Below, one piece after another: positions 26,710 to 34,780 of a stretch of DNA of 64,000 nt (positions are counted from its first letter, which is position 1; each line of letters opens with the position of its first letter). Source of the DNA: Pseudomonas sp. GM78 (GTDB taxonomy: Bacteria; Pseudomonadota; Gammaproteobacteria; Pseudomonadales; Pseudomonadaceae); the NCBI RefSeq assembly GCF_000282475.1, contig NZ_AKJF01000005.1, forward strand, positions 58,759-122,758. The letters are read 5' to 3'. The position numbers and the translations under genes are program-made. The notes beneath the pieces were generated by a model that made no database searches, was not told the origin of the DNA, and saw only the letters and a list, made by a program, of their open reading frames with translations.

Positions 26710-26723
26710 ATCCCTTGCTCGGT

Positions 26724-29057
26724 TTAGAACGCCACCGACGTCTGCAAGTAAACCGTCCGCGGTTCCCCCACGTACTTGCCCTTGTTGTTGTCGTCGAACG
26801 AACGGGTGAAGTACTGATGGTTGAGGATATTCTTCACGCCCACCGCCACCGTCAGGTCCGATAACTGCGGCCCGAAGTCATAGGCGGCGCGGCTGCTGAA
26901 CAGCATGTAGCCGGGGATTTTGCCGGTACTGCCATCGGCGCTTTCGGCGGAGGTGTTGGCGTTGTCGGCGAACTGGTCGCTCTGATAGCTGCTGTCCAGG
27001 TTCAGCTGCCACGGCCCCTCGGTGTAACCAACGCCCAGGGTGCCTTTGTGTTTTGACGAGAACGGTACACGATTACCCTTGTTCGGACCGTCTTCGCGGA
27101 TGGTCGCGTCAACATAGGCGTAGGTGGCGTACACATCGAAGCCCGCCAGTGCCGGGCTCAAGTCATCGAGGGCGTAGTTCACACTGGTCTCGATGCCTTG
27201 GTGGCGCGTCTCGCCACGGGCGATCACCGAATCGTTGGTCTGGTTACTTTCATACTGGTTATCGAAGTTGATCAGGAACGCGCCGATTTCCGCGCGCAGT
27301 GGGCCATTGTCGTAACGGGTGCCCAATTCCCAGGTGCGTGCCTTTTCCGGTTTGACTTCGCCGCTGGTCACGCGATTGGGCATCTGGCTGTACTGCACGC
27401 TACCGAACGAACCTTCGGTATTGGCGTACAGGTTCCAGGTGTCGGTCAGGTGATAGAGCACGTTCAATGCCGGCAACGCCGTGTTGTAGTCGCCCTGGTA
27501 CTTTTCATTGGTCAGGTTGTTGGTTTGCTGCGAGTCGATCATTTCGTAGCGGATGCCGGGTGTGATGGTCCATTTGCCGATGTCGATCCGGTCATCGAGG
27601 AAGAATGCATTGGCTTCGGTGCCACCGCGCGTGTCGCGGTCATTGCGGCTGCTGGTGGTCGGGTATTCGTTGCTGGCAATCGATGTGCGGTAGCGCAGTT
27701 CGTGGCCGGCCTCGTTGATGTAGCGGTAGCCGATGCCGACTTCGTGGCTGGTGGCGCCGAGGTCAAAGCCTTGGGCAAAACGGGTTTCCAGGCCGCGCAC
27801 CCAGTACTCGCGTGGCGACAGCGACAGGAAGGTGCCCTGGTCCAGATAGCCACTGCGCAGGGTCTTGGTGAAGAAGGTGTTGGCGGTGAACTCGCGACGA
27901 TCCTGCTGGTAGCGATAGCCGAAGTTGAACATCGTGCGGCGACCCCAGAACTGGTCTTTCGGGCGGGTCGACTGGTACGGATCGGCATCGTAGTCGGCGA
28001 CGTTCAGGCCCCCGGGCATGTCGGCCTTGCCTTCGTAGTACTGCGCCATGGCGTTGAAGCTGTTGGCGTCGTCGAGCTGGTATTTGCCCTTGAGAATAAG
28101 GTCGTCGATTTCGGTGTCGCTGTGTTCGCGCCAGTCGCCACCGCGCGTGCCGGAATACAGCAGTGCGCCACCCAGGCCATTGTCTGCGGTGCCACCGGCC
28201 AGCAGGTTACCTGTGGTCTTGAAGCCGTCGTGGCTGGAGGACGGGCTGGTCTCGGTCTGGAAACCCCCTTTGACCGTCGGCTCATCGGGAATCGCCCGGG
28301 TCACGAAGTTGACCACGCCGCCGACGTTCTGCGGACCGTACCGCACGGCACCGCCGCCACGCACCACATCGACCGCGTCCATGTTGCCGAGGCTCACCGG
28401 GGCAAACGACAACTGCGGCTGACCGTAGGGCGCGAATGGCACGGGGATGCCGTCCATCAGCACGGTCGAGCGCGAGGCCAGGCGCGGGTTGAGACCGCGA
28501 ATGCCGAAGTTCAGCGCCATATCGTGGCTGCCGGTACCGTTGTTGTCTGGCGCGTTGACGCCGGGGATGCGGTTGAGCACGTCCCGGGCTTGAGTGGCGC
28601 CCTGGCGTTCGAATGCTTCGCGGCGGATCACATCCCGGGCACCGGGGTGTTCGAAGACATTGATTTGCGAAGCATCGCCGAGCCAGTCGCCGACGACGGT
28701 TGAACTGTCCAGTTCCAGCGCTGCGCCGCCCACCGGTTGCAGGCTGAAGGCGTTGTCGCCCTCGCTGCGGGCTTGCAGGCCAGTGCCTTCGAGCAGCGCG
28801 TTGAGTCCTTGCTCGGGGCTGTAATTGCCTTCAAGGCCACGACTTTGCACACCGCTGGTGACTTGCGAGCCAAAGGTGATGAGCACGCCCGCTTCACGGC
28901 CAAATTGGTTGAGGGCGTTTTCCAGGGAAGACGGCGCGATGTGGTAAGCCCTGGTGTCGGCGGCGTACCCCTGCGGCAGGACAGCGAAACTCAGGCTGGC
29001 GCCGAGCAGCAGATGACGCAGGGTGCGGGCCAGCGGGGTGAGGCGGGTGGGTTGCAT
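26724..29057 (-). CDS. fecA: TonB-dependent ferric dicitrate receptor
   Basis: 777 aa. Signal peptide ending PQGYAADT, STN signalling domain about residues 40-110 (LENALNQFGREAGVLITFGSQ), plug (GIRGLNPRLASRSTVLMDGIP…VDVVRGGGAVRYGPQ) and 22-strand barrel ending in Phe. Long stretches match E. coli FecA (PYGQPQLSFAPVSLGNMDAV; GTADNGLGGALLYSGTRGGD; YHLTDTWNLYANTEGSFG), so ferric citrate is the likely ligand. The STN domain signals to the adjacent FecR. ATG 29057 has AGGA nine bases upstream; TTG 29066 is less likely. Confidence 0.93.
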   Translation of the reverse strand: MQPTRLTPLARTLRHLLLGASLSFAVLPQGYAADTRAYHIAPSSLENALNQFGREAGVLITFGSQVTSGVQSRGLEGNYSPEQGLNALLEGTGLQARSEGDNAFSLQPVGGAALELDSSTVVGDWLGDASQINVFEHPGARDVIRREAFERQGATQARDVLNRIPGVNAPDNNGTGSHDMALNFGIRGLNPRLASRSTVLMDGIPVPFAPYGQPQLSFAPVSLGNMDAVDVVRGGGAVRYGPQNVGGVVNFVTRAIPDEPTVKGGFQTETSPSSSHDGFKTTGNLLAGGTADNGLGGALLYSGTRGGDWREHSDTEIDDLILKGKYQLDDANSFNAMAQYYEGKADMPGGLNVADYDADPYQSTRPKDQFWGRRTMFNFGYRYQQDRREFTANTFFTKTLRSGYLDQGTFLSLSPREYWVRGLETRFAQGFDLGATSHEVGIGYRYINEAGHELRYRTSIASNEYPTTSSRNDRDTRGGTEANAFFLDDRIDIGKWTITPGIRYEMIDSQQTNNLTNEKYQGDYNTALPALNVLYHLTDTWNLYANTEGSFGSVQYSQMPNRVTSGEVKPEKARTWELGTRYDNGPLRAEIGAFLINFDNQYESNQTNDSVIARGETRHQGIETSVNYALDDLSPALAGFDVYATYAYVDATIREDGPNKGNRVPFSSKHKGTLGVGYTEGPWQLNLDSSYQSDQFADNANTSAESADGSTGKIPGYMLFSSRAAYDFGPQLSDLTVAVGVKNILNHQYFTRSFDDNNKGKYVGEPRTVYLQTSVAF

Positions 29058-29132
29058 GAAGGACAATCCTGAGAAGGGGAATCAAGGTGGCTTTCCTTCT
29101 CTGTCACGCCAGATCTGAAAAACGGCTCATTG

Positions 29133-29182
29133 ATCGTTCCCACGCTCTGCGTGGGAATGCAGCCCGGGACGCTCCGCGTCCC
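29133..29182. repeat. Half-copy of the GTTCCCACGC palindromic repeat
   Basis: ATCGTTCCCACGCTCTGCGT and the following GGGACGCTCCGCGTCCC repeat the left half of 26599-26709. It occupies the fecR-fecA intergenic region. Confidence 0.85.
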
Positions 29183-29192
29183 ATCAAGCCAG

Positions 29193-30131
29193 CTAGGCCC
29201 GTGCTTCGACGGACACCCAGTACCGCGTAAAGCGCCTCACCTTCACCGGCAGGCTGATCTCCAGCAATTGCAGGATTCGTTCGCTGTCATCCAGCGGATA
29301 AGTCCCGGAGATCAGCAGGTCGGCGACCTTCGCATCGCAATGAAGTTGTCCACGTCGATAGCGGCCGAGCTCCTCAAGAAAATCACCGAGTCGCATGTGC
29401 GCCGCCACCAGCATGCCGTCGGTCCAGGCACCGCTGTTGGCATCCAGGGGCAGGGCCTTTCCCACGCCTTTTGCTCCAAAACCCAGTTGTCGGGCGCTGG
29501 GCAGCATCAGCGGTGAACCGCCATCGGGGGTCAATTCGACGCGGCCTTCGAACACCGCCACTTGGGTGTGGTCGGCAAACTGCCGCACGTTCAGGCGAGC
29601 CCCTTGGGTATTCAACAGGCCGTGGGCGGTCCGCACCTGGAATGGCTGGTGGGCGGTGAGCAGCATCTCGCCTTCGAGCAAGCGGATCAGCCGCTGTGGG
29701 CCTTCGAGGCGCACGTCCGCCGAGCTGGCAGTGTTGAGTTGCAACTGGTCGCCATTGCCCAATGGCACTGTGTGCCGTTGGCCGACAGGGCTGCGGTAGT
29801 CGGCCAGCAAGGGGGGCAACACGTTGTGTTCACGCATGCCCCAGGTGAGCGCCGAGCCGGCGCCGAGAATCAGCAGCAGCTTCAGCGCCTGGCGCCGGCT
29901 GGCGGATGTCGGCGCGTTCAATGCGGCGTGCGCCAGCGGAGACGATAAACCGCGCAGCCGCTGGTTGACCCGCTGGATATGCGCCCACGCCCGTTGATGC
30001 TCACTGTGCGCGTCATGCCATTGTTGCCACGTCTGTTGCTGGCGCGGGTTCAACGGCCCTTGCTGCATTTCCATCAGCCAGTGCACGGCCTGCTCGGCAA
30101 CCTGGCTGGAAAAGTCTGCTGGAGTGTTCAT
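29193..30131 (-). CDS. fecR: FecR-family anti-sigma/signal transducer
   Basis: 312 aa. N-terminal cytoplasmic anti-sigma region (VHWLMEMQQGPLNPRQQQTWQQWHDAHSEHQRAW), a transmembrane segment near residue 85-105 (LKLLLILGAGSALTW), and periplasmic FecR domain (GNGDQLQLNTASSADVRL…LEGEMLLT, TQGARLNVRQF). It relays receptor occupancy from FecA to FecI. Its ATG overlaps the end of fecI by four bases, showing translational coupling. Confidence 0.93.
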   Translation of the reverse strand: MNTPADFSSQVAEQAVHWLMEMQQGPLNPRQQQTWQQWHDAHSEHQRAWAHIQRVNQRLRGLSSPLAHAALNAPTSASRRQALKLLLILGAGSALTWGMREHNVLPPLLADYRSPVGQRHTVPLGNGDQLQLNTASSADVRLEGPQRLIRLLEGEMLLTAHQPFQVRTAHGLLNTQGARLNVRQFADHTQVAVFEGRVELTPDGGSPLMLPSARQLGFGAKGVGKALPLDANSGAWTDGMLVAAHMRLGDFLEELGRYRRGQLHCDAKVADLLISGTYPLDDSERILQLLEISLPVKVRRFTRYWVSVEARA

Positions 30132-30625
30132 AGGGCGAAGTAGCAGCGCATGGCCGCTTTGCTCAGGTGCCGCTTGACCGTGGCGATGGAAATGCCCAGT
30201 TCGGCGGCGATCTGTGGATAAGTCAGGCCATCGACCTGGGCCAGGAGAAACGCACGTTTGACCAGGCGCGGCAGGCCGTCGAGCAACTGGTCCAGCTCTA
30301 CCAGGGTTTGCAGGATGATGGCTTTTTCTTCCTCGGACGGCGCGACCCGTTCCGGCATTTGCGCCAGCGCTTCCAGGTAGGCGCGTTCCAGATCCTGACG
30401 GCGGTAATGGTTGAACAGCACGCGTTTGGCGAGGGTGGTCAGGAATGCACGGGGCTCGACGATCTGTGGCGCTTCTCGCGCAGTCAGCACGCGCATGAAT
30501 GTGTCCTGGGCCAGGTCCGCGGCGCTGTCAGGGCAGCCGAGCTTGCGCCGTAACCAACCGTTGAGCCAACTGTGGTGGGCGTTGTAGAGGGTTTCGACTG
30601 GATGGGCTGGCAGCAACGGGATCAC
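30128..30625 (-). CDS. fecI: ECF sigma factor, FecI type
   Basis: About 165 aa from GTG 30625 (VIPLLPAHPVETLYNAHHSWLNGWLRRKLG). Region 2 follows (SAADLAQDTFMRVL), and region 4 ends the protein (LVKRAFLLAQVDGLTYPQIAAELGISIATVKRHL). The alternative TTG 30697 would add 24 residues that do not look like FecI, but neither start has a strong ribosome site. It directs RNA polymerase to fecA when released by FecR. First gene of the leftward fecIRA unit, facing the second iron operon. Confidence 0.9.
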   Translation of the reverse strand: MIPLLPAHPVETLYNAHHSWLNGWLRRKLGCPDSAADLAQDTFMRVLTAREAPQIVEPRAFLTTLAKRVLFNHYRRQDLERAYLEALAQMPERVAPSEEEKAIILQTLVELDQLLDGLPRLVKRAFLLAQVDGLTYPQIAAELGISIATVKRHLSKAAMRCYFAL

Positions 30626-30737
30626 TCGGGACGCATCTGGATGCGTTAGAGAACAAGAATTGTTCGCATTGTAATTGTTTAAGACAACTTGCGGCAATCA
30701 GTCTGACCAGTCGCTCTCATCCGACAGCTTTGCGTAT

Positions 30738-30756
30738 GAGAATATTTATCATTAGT
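30738..30756. promoter_or_regulatory. Fur-box-like sequence
   Basis: GAGAATATTTATCATTAGT matches 13 of 19 positions of GATAATGATAATCATTATC. It lies in the divergent region between fecI and the DUF3649 gene and could impose iron repression on either or both operons. Confidence 0.65.
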
Positions 30757-30815
30757 ATTGCGCCTTGCTGGCCCCGTGACGTTCATGCGGCCTCCCACGG
30801 TTTCAAGGTCGCGAC

Positions 30816-31121
30816 ATGAAAGCCAAAAGCCCCACGCTCCCCGTTTCCTATCGACTGGCGGTCACTTCGCGAGTGCTGGCGGCCGTGTTCGGCGGGTACC
30901 TCGTGACGGCGTTGGCCAGCGCTTGCCTGACGCTTTGGGCACCCATGGCCCGCACCGACGCGGTAGTGACCGGGATGATGAGCTCATTCGTGGTCTATCT
31001 GCTGGCTGTGATCTGGTGTTTTGCCTGTCGCACGGCGTGGCGGGCATGGTTCGGAATGATCGTGCCTTCTGCGCTTCTGGCGGCGGCAGCGGGCTTGGCG
31101 TACTGGATGGAGCGGTCATGA
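30816..31121 (+). CDS. DUF3649 small iron-uptake-associated membrane protein
   Basis: 101 aa with three hydrophobic segments (VLAAVFGGYLVTALASACLTL; SSFVVYLLAVIWCFACRTAW; MIVPSALLAAAAGLAYWM). DUF3649 proteins are repeatedly found beside PepSY iron reductases in Pseudomonas. The stop overlaps the next start by four bases (ATGA). The Fur-like box about 60 bp upstream supports expression in iron limitation. Confidence 0.85.
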   Translation: MKAKSPTLPVSYRLAVTSRVLAAVFGGYLVTALASACLTLWAPMARTDAVVTGMMSSFVVYLLAVIWCFACRTAWRAWFGMIVPSALLAAAAGLAYWMERS

Positions 31122-32698
31122 AAGAGGGCTTTCGCCAGGCGATGGCCTGGCTGCACACCTGGGCCGGCTTGATCTTCGGCTGGCTGTTGTTTGCGATTTT
31201 TCTAACGGGCACGCTTGCTTATTTCAAGGGCGAGACAAACCACTGGATGCAGCCGGAAATCCCTGCCCGATCAGTGTCCACCGAAGCCAGTCTGGCGTTG
31301 GCCCAGACTTATCTTCAACAACACGCTCCGGGCGCTGCGCGCTGGATCATCGATTTACCGGGTGCCCGTGATCCCCGCCTGTCGGTGCGCTGGCAGCAGA
31401 CGCCAGCCAAGCCCGGTACGCGCGGCCAGCTCACGGAAAAACTTCTCGACCCGCAAACCGGCAATGAAGTGCAGGGCCGCGACACCCGGGGTGGCGAGTT
31501 CTTCTATCGCTTCCACTTTCAACTGCAAATGCCTTATCCGTGGGGCCGCTGGTTGTCGACCCTCGCGGCCATGGTGATGTTTGTCGCGCTGATCAGCGGC
31601 ATCATCACCCACAAGAAAATCTTCAAGGACTTCTTCACCTTCCGCCCGCGCAAGGGCCAGCGTTCCTGGCTCGACGGGCATAACGCGGTGGGCGTGCTGG
31701 TGTTGCCCTTCCACCTGATGATTACCTACAGCAGCCTGGTGATCTTCATGGCGATGGTGATGCCGGCGAGCATGCTGGCGGCGTACAAGGGTGATGCCCA
31801 GGCTTTTTATGGCGAAGTGTTCCCGGCTGCGAATACGCCGCCATCGGCTGGCCAACCTGCACCGTTGGTGGCGTTGGCGCCATTGCTGGAGCAGGCGCGC
31901 GAGCAATGGGCAGGTGGTCGGGCCGCACGCGTGACGGTGAGCAATCCTGGCGATGTGAATGCTTCGGTGGTTCTGGCCCGGGAAAGCGCGGACCGGGTGG
32001 TCTACGACTATGGCAGCGCCGTGACCTTCAATGGCGTGAGCGGTCAACTGCTCGACTCGACACCGCCGCGAACGCTGCCGATGGCGATTGCTGGCGGGTT
32101 CTATGGCTTGCACATGGGGCATTTTGCCGGCCCGGTGTTGCGCTGGCTGTATTTTATCTGCGGGCTGGCGGGCACGGCGATGATCGGCACCGGGCTGGTG
32201 ATCTGGCTCGGCAAGCGCCAGCTCAAACATGCCAAGAGCGGTGTGATGCCGTTCGAATTGCGTCTGGTGGAGGTCCTTAACATTGCCAGCATGGCGGGGT
32301 TGCTGGTCGCCGTCGCCGTGTTCTTCTGGGCCAACCGATTGCTGCCGGTCGAGATGGCCGGTCGGGCGGATTGGGAGGTCAACAGCTTCTTTGTGGTGTG
32401 GGGCTTGAGCATGCTGCATGCCATGGTCCGCCGAGGTCGCGCCGCCTGGATTGAGCAGCTTACGCTGGCGGCGGCGCTGTTCGGCGCGGTGCCGTTGCTC
32501 AATGCCTTGACCACGCCATACCACCTTGTCGTCACGCTCGCAGGAGGTGATTGGGCCATGGCCGGTTTCGATCTGGCGTGCCTGGCCAGCGGTCTGTTGC
32601 TCGGTTGGGCAGCGTGGAAAATGCAGCGTGCAGGGCGGGCTGAAGTCCGTGGTCAGCAACGCGTCCGATCGACCCGCCTTGTGCAGGAGACGAACTGA
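31118..32698 (+). CDS. PepSY-associated transmembrane protein (siderophore-iron reductase type)
   Basis: 526 aa. N-terminal membrane anchor (AWLHTWAGLIFGWLLFAIFLTGTLAYF), periplasmic PepSY region, and further helices (TLAAMVMFVALISGIITHKK; GVLVLPFHLMITYSSLVIFMAMV; YFICGLAGTAMIGTGLVIWLG), then three or four C-terminal helices. His residues at helix ends (LHTWAG, ITHKKI, DGHNAVG, FHLM) could ligate haem, as proposed for FoxB/PiuB-type inner-membrane reductases that release iron from siderophores. Overlaps DUF3649 by four bases and abuts DUF3325 directly. Confidence 0.85.
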   Translation: MKEGFRQAMAWLHTWAGLIFGWLLFAIFLTGTLAYFKGETNHWMQPEIPARSVSTEASLALAQTYLQQHAPGAARWIIDLPGARDPRLSVRWQQTPAKPGTRGQLTEKLLDPQTGNEVQGRDTRGGEFFYRFHFQLQMPYPWGRWLSTLAAMVMFVALISGIITHKKIFKDFFTFRPRKGQRSWLDGHNAVGVLVLPFHLMITYSSLVIFMAMVMPASMLAAYKGDAQAFYGEVFPAANTPPSAGQPAPLVALAPLLEQAREQWAGGRAARVTVSNPGDVNASVVLARESADRVVYDYGSAVTFNGVSGQLLDSTPPRTLPMAIAGGFYGLHMGHFAGPVLRWLYFICGLAGTAMIGTGLVIWLGKRQLKHAKSGVMPFELRLVEVLNIASMAGLLVAVAVFFWANRLLPVEMAGRADWEVNSFFVVWGLSMLHAMVRRGRAAWIEQLTLAAALFGAVPLLNALTTPYHLVVTLAGGDWAMAGFDLACLASGLLLGWAAWKMQRAGRAEVRGQQRVRSTRLVQETN

Positions 32699-33025
32699 AT
32701 GTTGCTGGCCTCACTGCTTTGCTACCCCGGGTTCATGGCTCTGTGTTTATCGATGGATCGGCACCATGCCGAGTTGCTGGGGCGAAAACCGCCGCGTTGC
32801 TTGCGCTTGGGGTTGAAGCTTGTGGGCGGGATACTGTTGACCTTGTCACTCTGGGCCGCGGTGTCGGTCACAGGCGGGGGGCTGGGTTTGGTGGAGTGGT
32901 GCGCGGTGCTGATGCTCAGTGCCTTGCTGCTGGTGTTGTTGCTGCCGTATCGCCCGCGCCTGGCGTTGGCGCTGGCCGGGGCGAGCCTGTTGGCCAGCCC
33001 GATTGCCGCCATGGCGCAGTACTGA
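32699..33025 (+). CDS. DUF3325 small membrane protein
   Basis: 108 aa, three hydrophobic helices (MLLASLLCYPGFMALCLSM; GLKLVGGILLTLSLWAAVS; CAVLMLSALLLVLLLPY). DUF3325 accompanies DUF3649 and PepSY genes in iron-uptake operons; function unknown. It starts on the base after the PepSY stop and ends four bases before the sigma factor. Confidence 0.85.
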   Translation: MLLASLLCYPGFMALCLSMDRHHAELLGRKPPRCLRLGLKLVGGILLTLSLWAAVSVTGGGLGLVEWCAVLMLSALLLVLLLPYRPRLALALAGASLLASPIAAMAQY

Positions 33026-33029
33026 ATCG

Positions 33030-33596
33030 ATGACGTCTCCCGAATCTTCCGAAATCGAGCACGCCGAACCACGCGGCGACCGTGCGCATTTTCTCAAGGT
33101 GTTTCTCTCCCAGCGTTCGCAAATGGAAGCGCTGGTGAGCCGTCGCGTCGGTTGCCGGGCGACGGCGGCGGACCTGGTGCAAGACTTATTCGTGCGGTTC
33201 TGGCGACGCCCTCTGGTGCAAGTTGAAGAACTCAGCACCTATCTGTTGCGCTGCGCCGGCAACATCGCCATCGACCACTTGCGCAGCGAAGGCACGCGGG
33301 TGCGGGCCAACGAAGGTTTGATGGCTGAACCGGCAGACAGAGTGGGCAGCGAGCCGCAAGCGGCGCTGGAGGCAGGCAACGATCTGCGCTACGTCGAAGC
33401 AGCGTTGCGCGCATTACCTGAGCGCACGCGGCAGATCTTTTTGCTCAACCGCATCCATGGTCGCAAGTACGCCGAGATCGCCAAGGCCATGGGCCTGTCC
33501 CAGAGTGCCGTGGAAAAACATATGATGCGCGCGCTCGAGGCCTGCAAGGCCAGCCTTCGGGAACCCGACCCGCGCACGCCAGGGAAAGCACAGTGA
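33030..33596 (+). CDS. ECF sigma factor (FecI-like), second iron module
   Basis: 188 aa. Region 2: QMEALVSRRVGCRATAADLVQDLFVRFWRR. Region 4: LPERTRQIFLLNRIHGRKYAEIAKAMGLSQSAVEKHMMRAL. With the FecR and receptor downstream it forms a cell-surface signalling set like fiuI-fiuR-fiuA or foxI-foxR-foxA of P. aeruginosa. ATG 33030 lies four bases after DUF3325; the 3' end overlaps the FecR gene by four bases. Confidence 0.9.
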   Translation: MTSPESSEIEHAEPRGDRAHFLKVFLSQRSQMEALVSRRVGCRATAADLVQDLFVRFWRRPLVQVEELSTYLLRCAGNIAIDHLRSEGTRVRANEGLMAEPADRVGSEPQAALEAGNDLRYVEAALRALPERTRQIFLLNRIHGRKYAEIAKAMGLSQSAVEKHMMRALEACKASLREPDPRTPGKAQ

Positions 33597-34582
33597 ATAG
33601 CATCGAACGCGTCGTGCCGACGCCTGCTCAGGAACAGCAAGCGCTGGCCTGGTTAAGCCTGTTGCATGACCAGCCCAGCAGCGGTGATCAGGCCACTTTC
33701 AGCCAGTGGTTACAGGCCGACCCCGCCCATGCCGAGGCGTACGCCCGTGCACAAGTGCTGTGGGAATTGAGCGAAGTGCCGGCGCGCACGCTCGCCGATG
33801 AGGACGCGCTGGCCTTGCAGGGTTACCTCAACGCCATGAATCGCTCACGGCCCAGCAGCGTTCGGCGTTGGTCGGGTGCGCTGGCCATGGCGGCTTGCCT
33901 GCTGCTGACGATCAGCCTCGGCAGCGGTTGGCAGCCGTTGCGTTGGATCGACGACCTGGGCGCCGATTATGTCTCGGCGCCAGGGGAAATCCGCACCGTC
34001 ACCCTGGCCGATCAATCGCAGGTCACCCTGGATGCCGACAGTGCGATTGCCGTGGATTTCAGGGGGGGTGAGCGGCATGTGCAGGTGCGCCGCGGCGCCG
34101 GATTTTTCAGTGTGACCCATACCGGCGAGCCGTTTGTGGTCGACGCCGAGAAGGGCCAGGCGCGGGTGCTCGGCACCCAGTTCGAAGTGCGACTGCAGCC
34201 CCGTGGGGCGCAGGTGACGGTGTTGTCTGGCCGGGTTGGCGTGACGGCCGACAAGCACGCGCAGCAGCAGATCCTGACGGCCGGCCAGCAAGTGGCTTAC
34301 GGCGAAGGCTCGGCGGAAAAACTTCACGCGGTGGACAGTGAAGCGCAGTTGGCGTGGCGCCAAGGGTGGCTCACTTACTACAAGGCGACGCTGGCGGATG
34401 TGGTTGAGGATCTGCGGCGGTATTACCCGGGAAGGATCGTGGTGCTCAATGATGAGCTGGCCAAGCGCAAGGTCAGCGGCAGTTTTCCGAGCAAGGACCC
34501 GCAGGCGGTGTTGAGTTCATTGCAGGGGGTGTTGGGGTTTGAGCAGCATCAGGTACTGGGGCATCTGATTATTTTGCGCTGA
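33593..34582 (+). CDS. FecR-family anti-sigma factor, second iron module
   Basis: 329 aa starting at GTG 33593 (overlap GTGA with the sigma gene). N-terminal anti-sigma part (LAWLSLLHDQPSSGDQATFSQWLQADPAHAEAYARA), transmembrane helix about residue 90-105 (ALAMAACLLLTISLGSGW), periplasmic FecR domain (APGEIRTVTLADQSQVTLDADSAIAV) and C-terminal secretin/STN-like end (LADVVEDLRRYYPGRIVVL) that would meet the receptor's signalling domain. Confidence 0.92.
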   Translation: MNSIERVVPTPAQEQQALAWLSLLHDQPSSGDQATFSQWLQADPAHAEAYARAQVLWELSEVPARTLADEDALALQGYLNAMNRSRPSSVRRWSGALAMAACLLLTISLGSGWQPLRWIDDLGADYVSAPGEIRTVTLADQSQVTLDADSAIAVDFRGGERHVQVRRGAGFFSVTHTGEPFVVDAEKGQARVLGTQFEVRLQPRGAQVTVLSGRVGVTADKHAQQQILTAGQQVAYGEGSAEKLHAVDSEAQLAWRQGWLTYYKATLADVVEDLRRYYPGRIVVLNDELAKRKVSGSFPSKDPQAVLSSLQGVLGFEQHQVLGHLIILR

Positions 34583-34589
34583 CATAAAG

Positions 34590-34669
34590 TCAAAAGATCG
34601 CAGCCTTCGGCAGCTCTTACAGGTTCACGCGATCCGATGTAGGAGCTGCCGCAGGCTGCGATCTTTTGA
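34590..34669. repeat. Palindromic repeat (GATCGCAGCC family)
   Basis: TCAAAAGATCGCAGCC at the left and GGCTGCGATCTTTTGA at the right, with an inner GGCAGCTC/GAGCTGCC pair. Same family as 21582-21633. It separates the FecR gene from the receptor gene and could terminate or attenuate read-through. Confidence 0.8.
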
Positions 34670-34780
34670 TCTTTCTAAAAGTTTTCAACTTTCTGCTGAG
34701 GTAAAACCAAACGCCATCCGTGTAGTGACTGAAACTGCGATTCATTCGCATCCGTTGCGGTTCTACACAGGTCATGAGTC

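Noticed and set aside
27198-28703. 501-codon plus-strand open frame over fecA
   Set aside because: Antisense to fecA, which matches E. coli FecA over long stretches.
30626-30697. TTG start giving fecI a 24-residue extension
   Set aside because: The added residues are Asn-rich and unlike FecI N-termini; kept only as an alternative because the GTG start also lacks a clear ribosome site.
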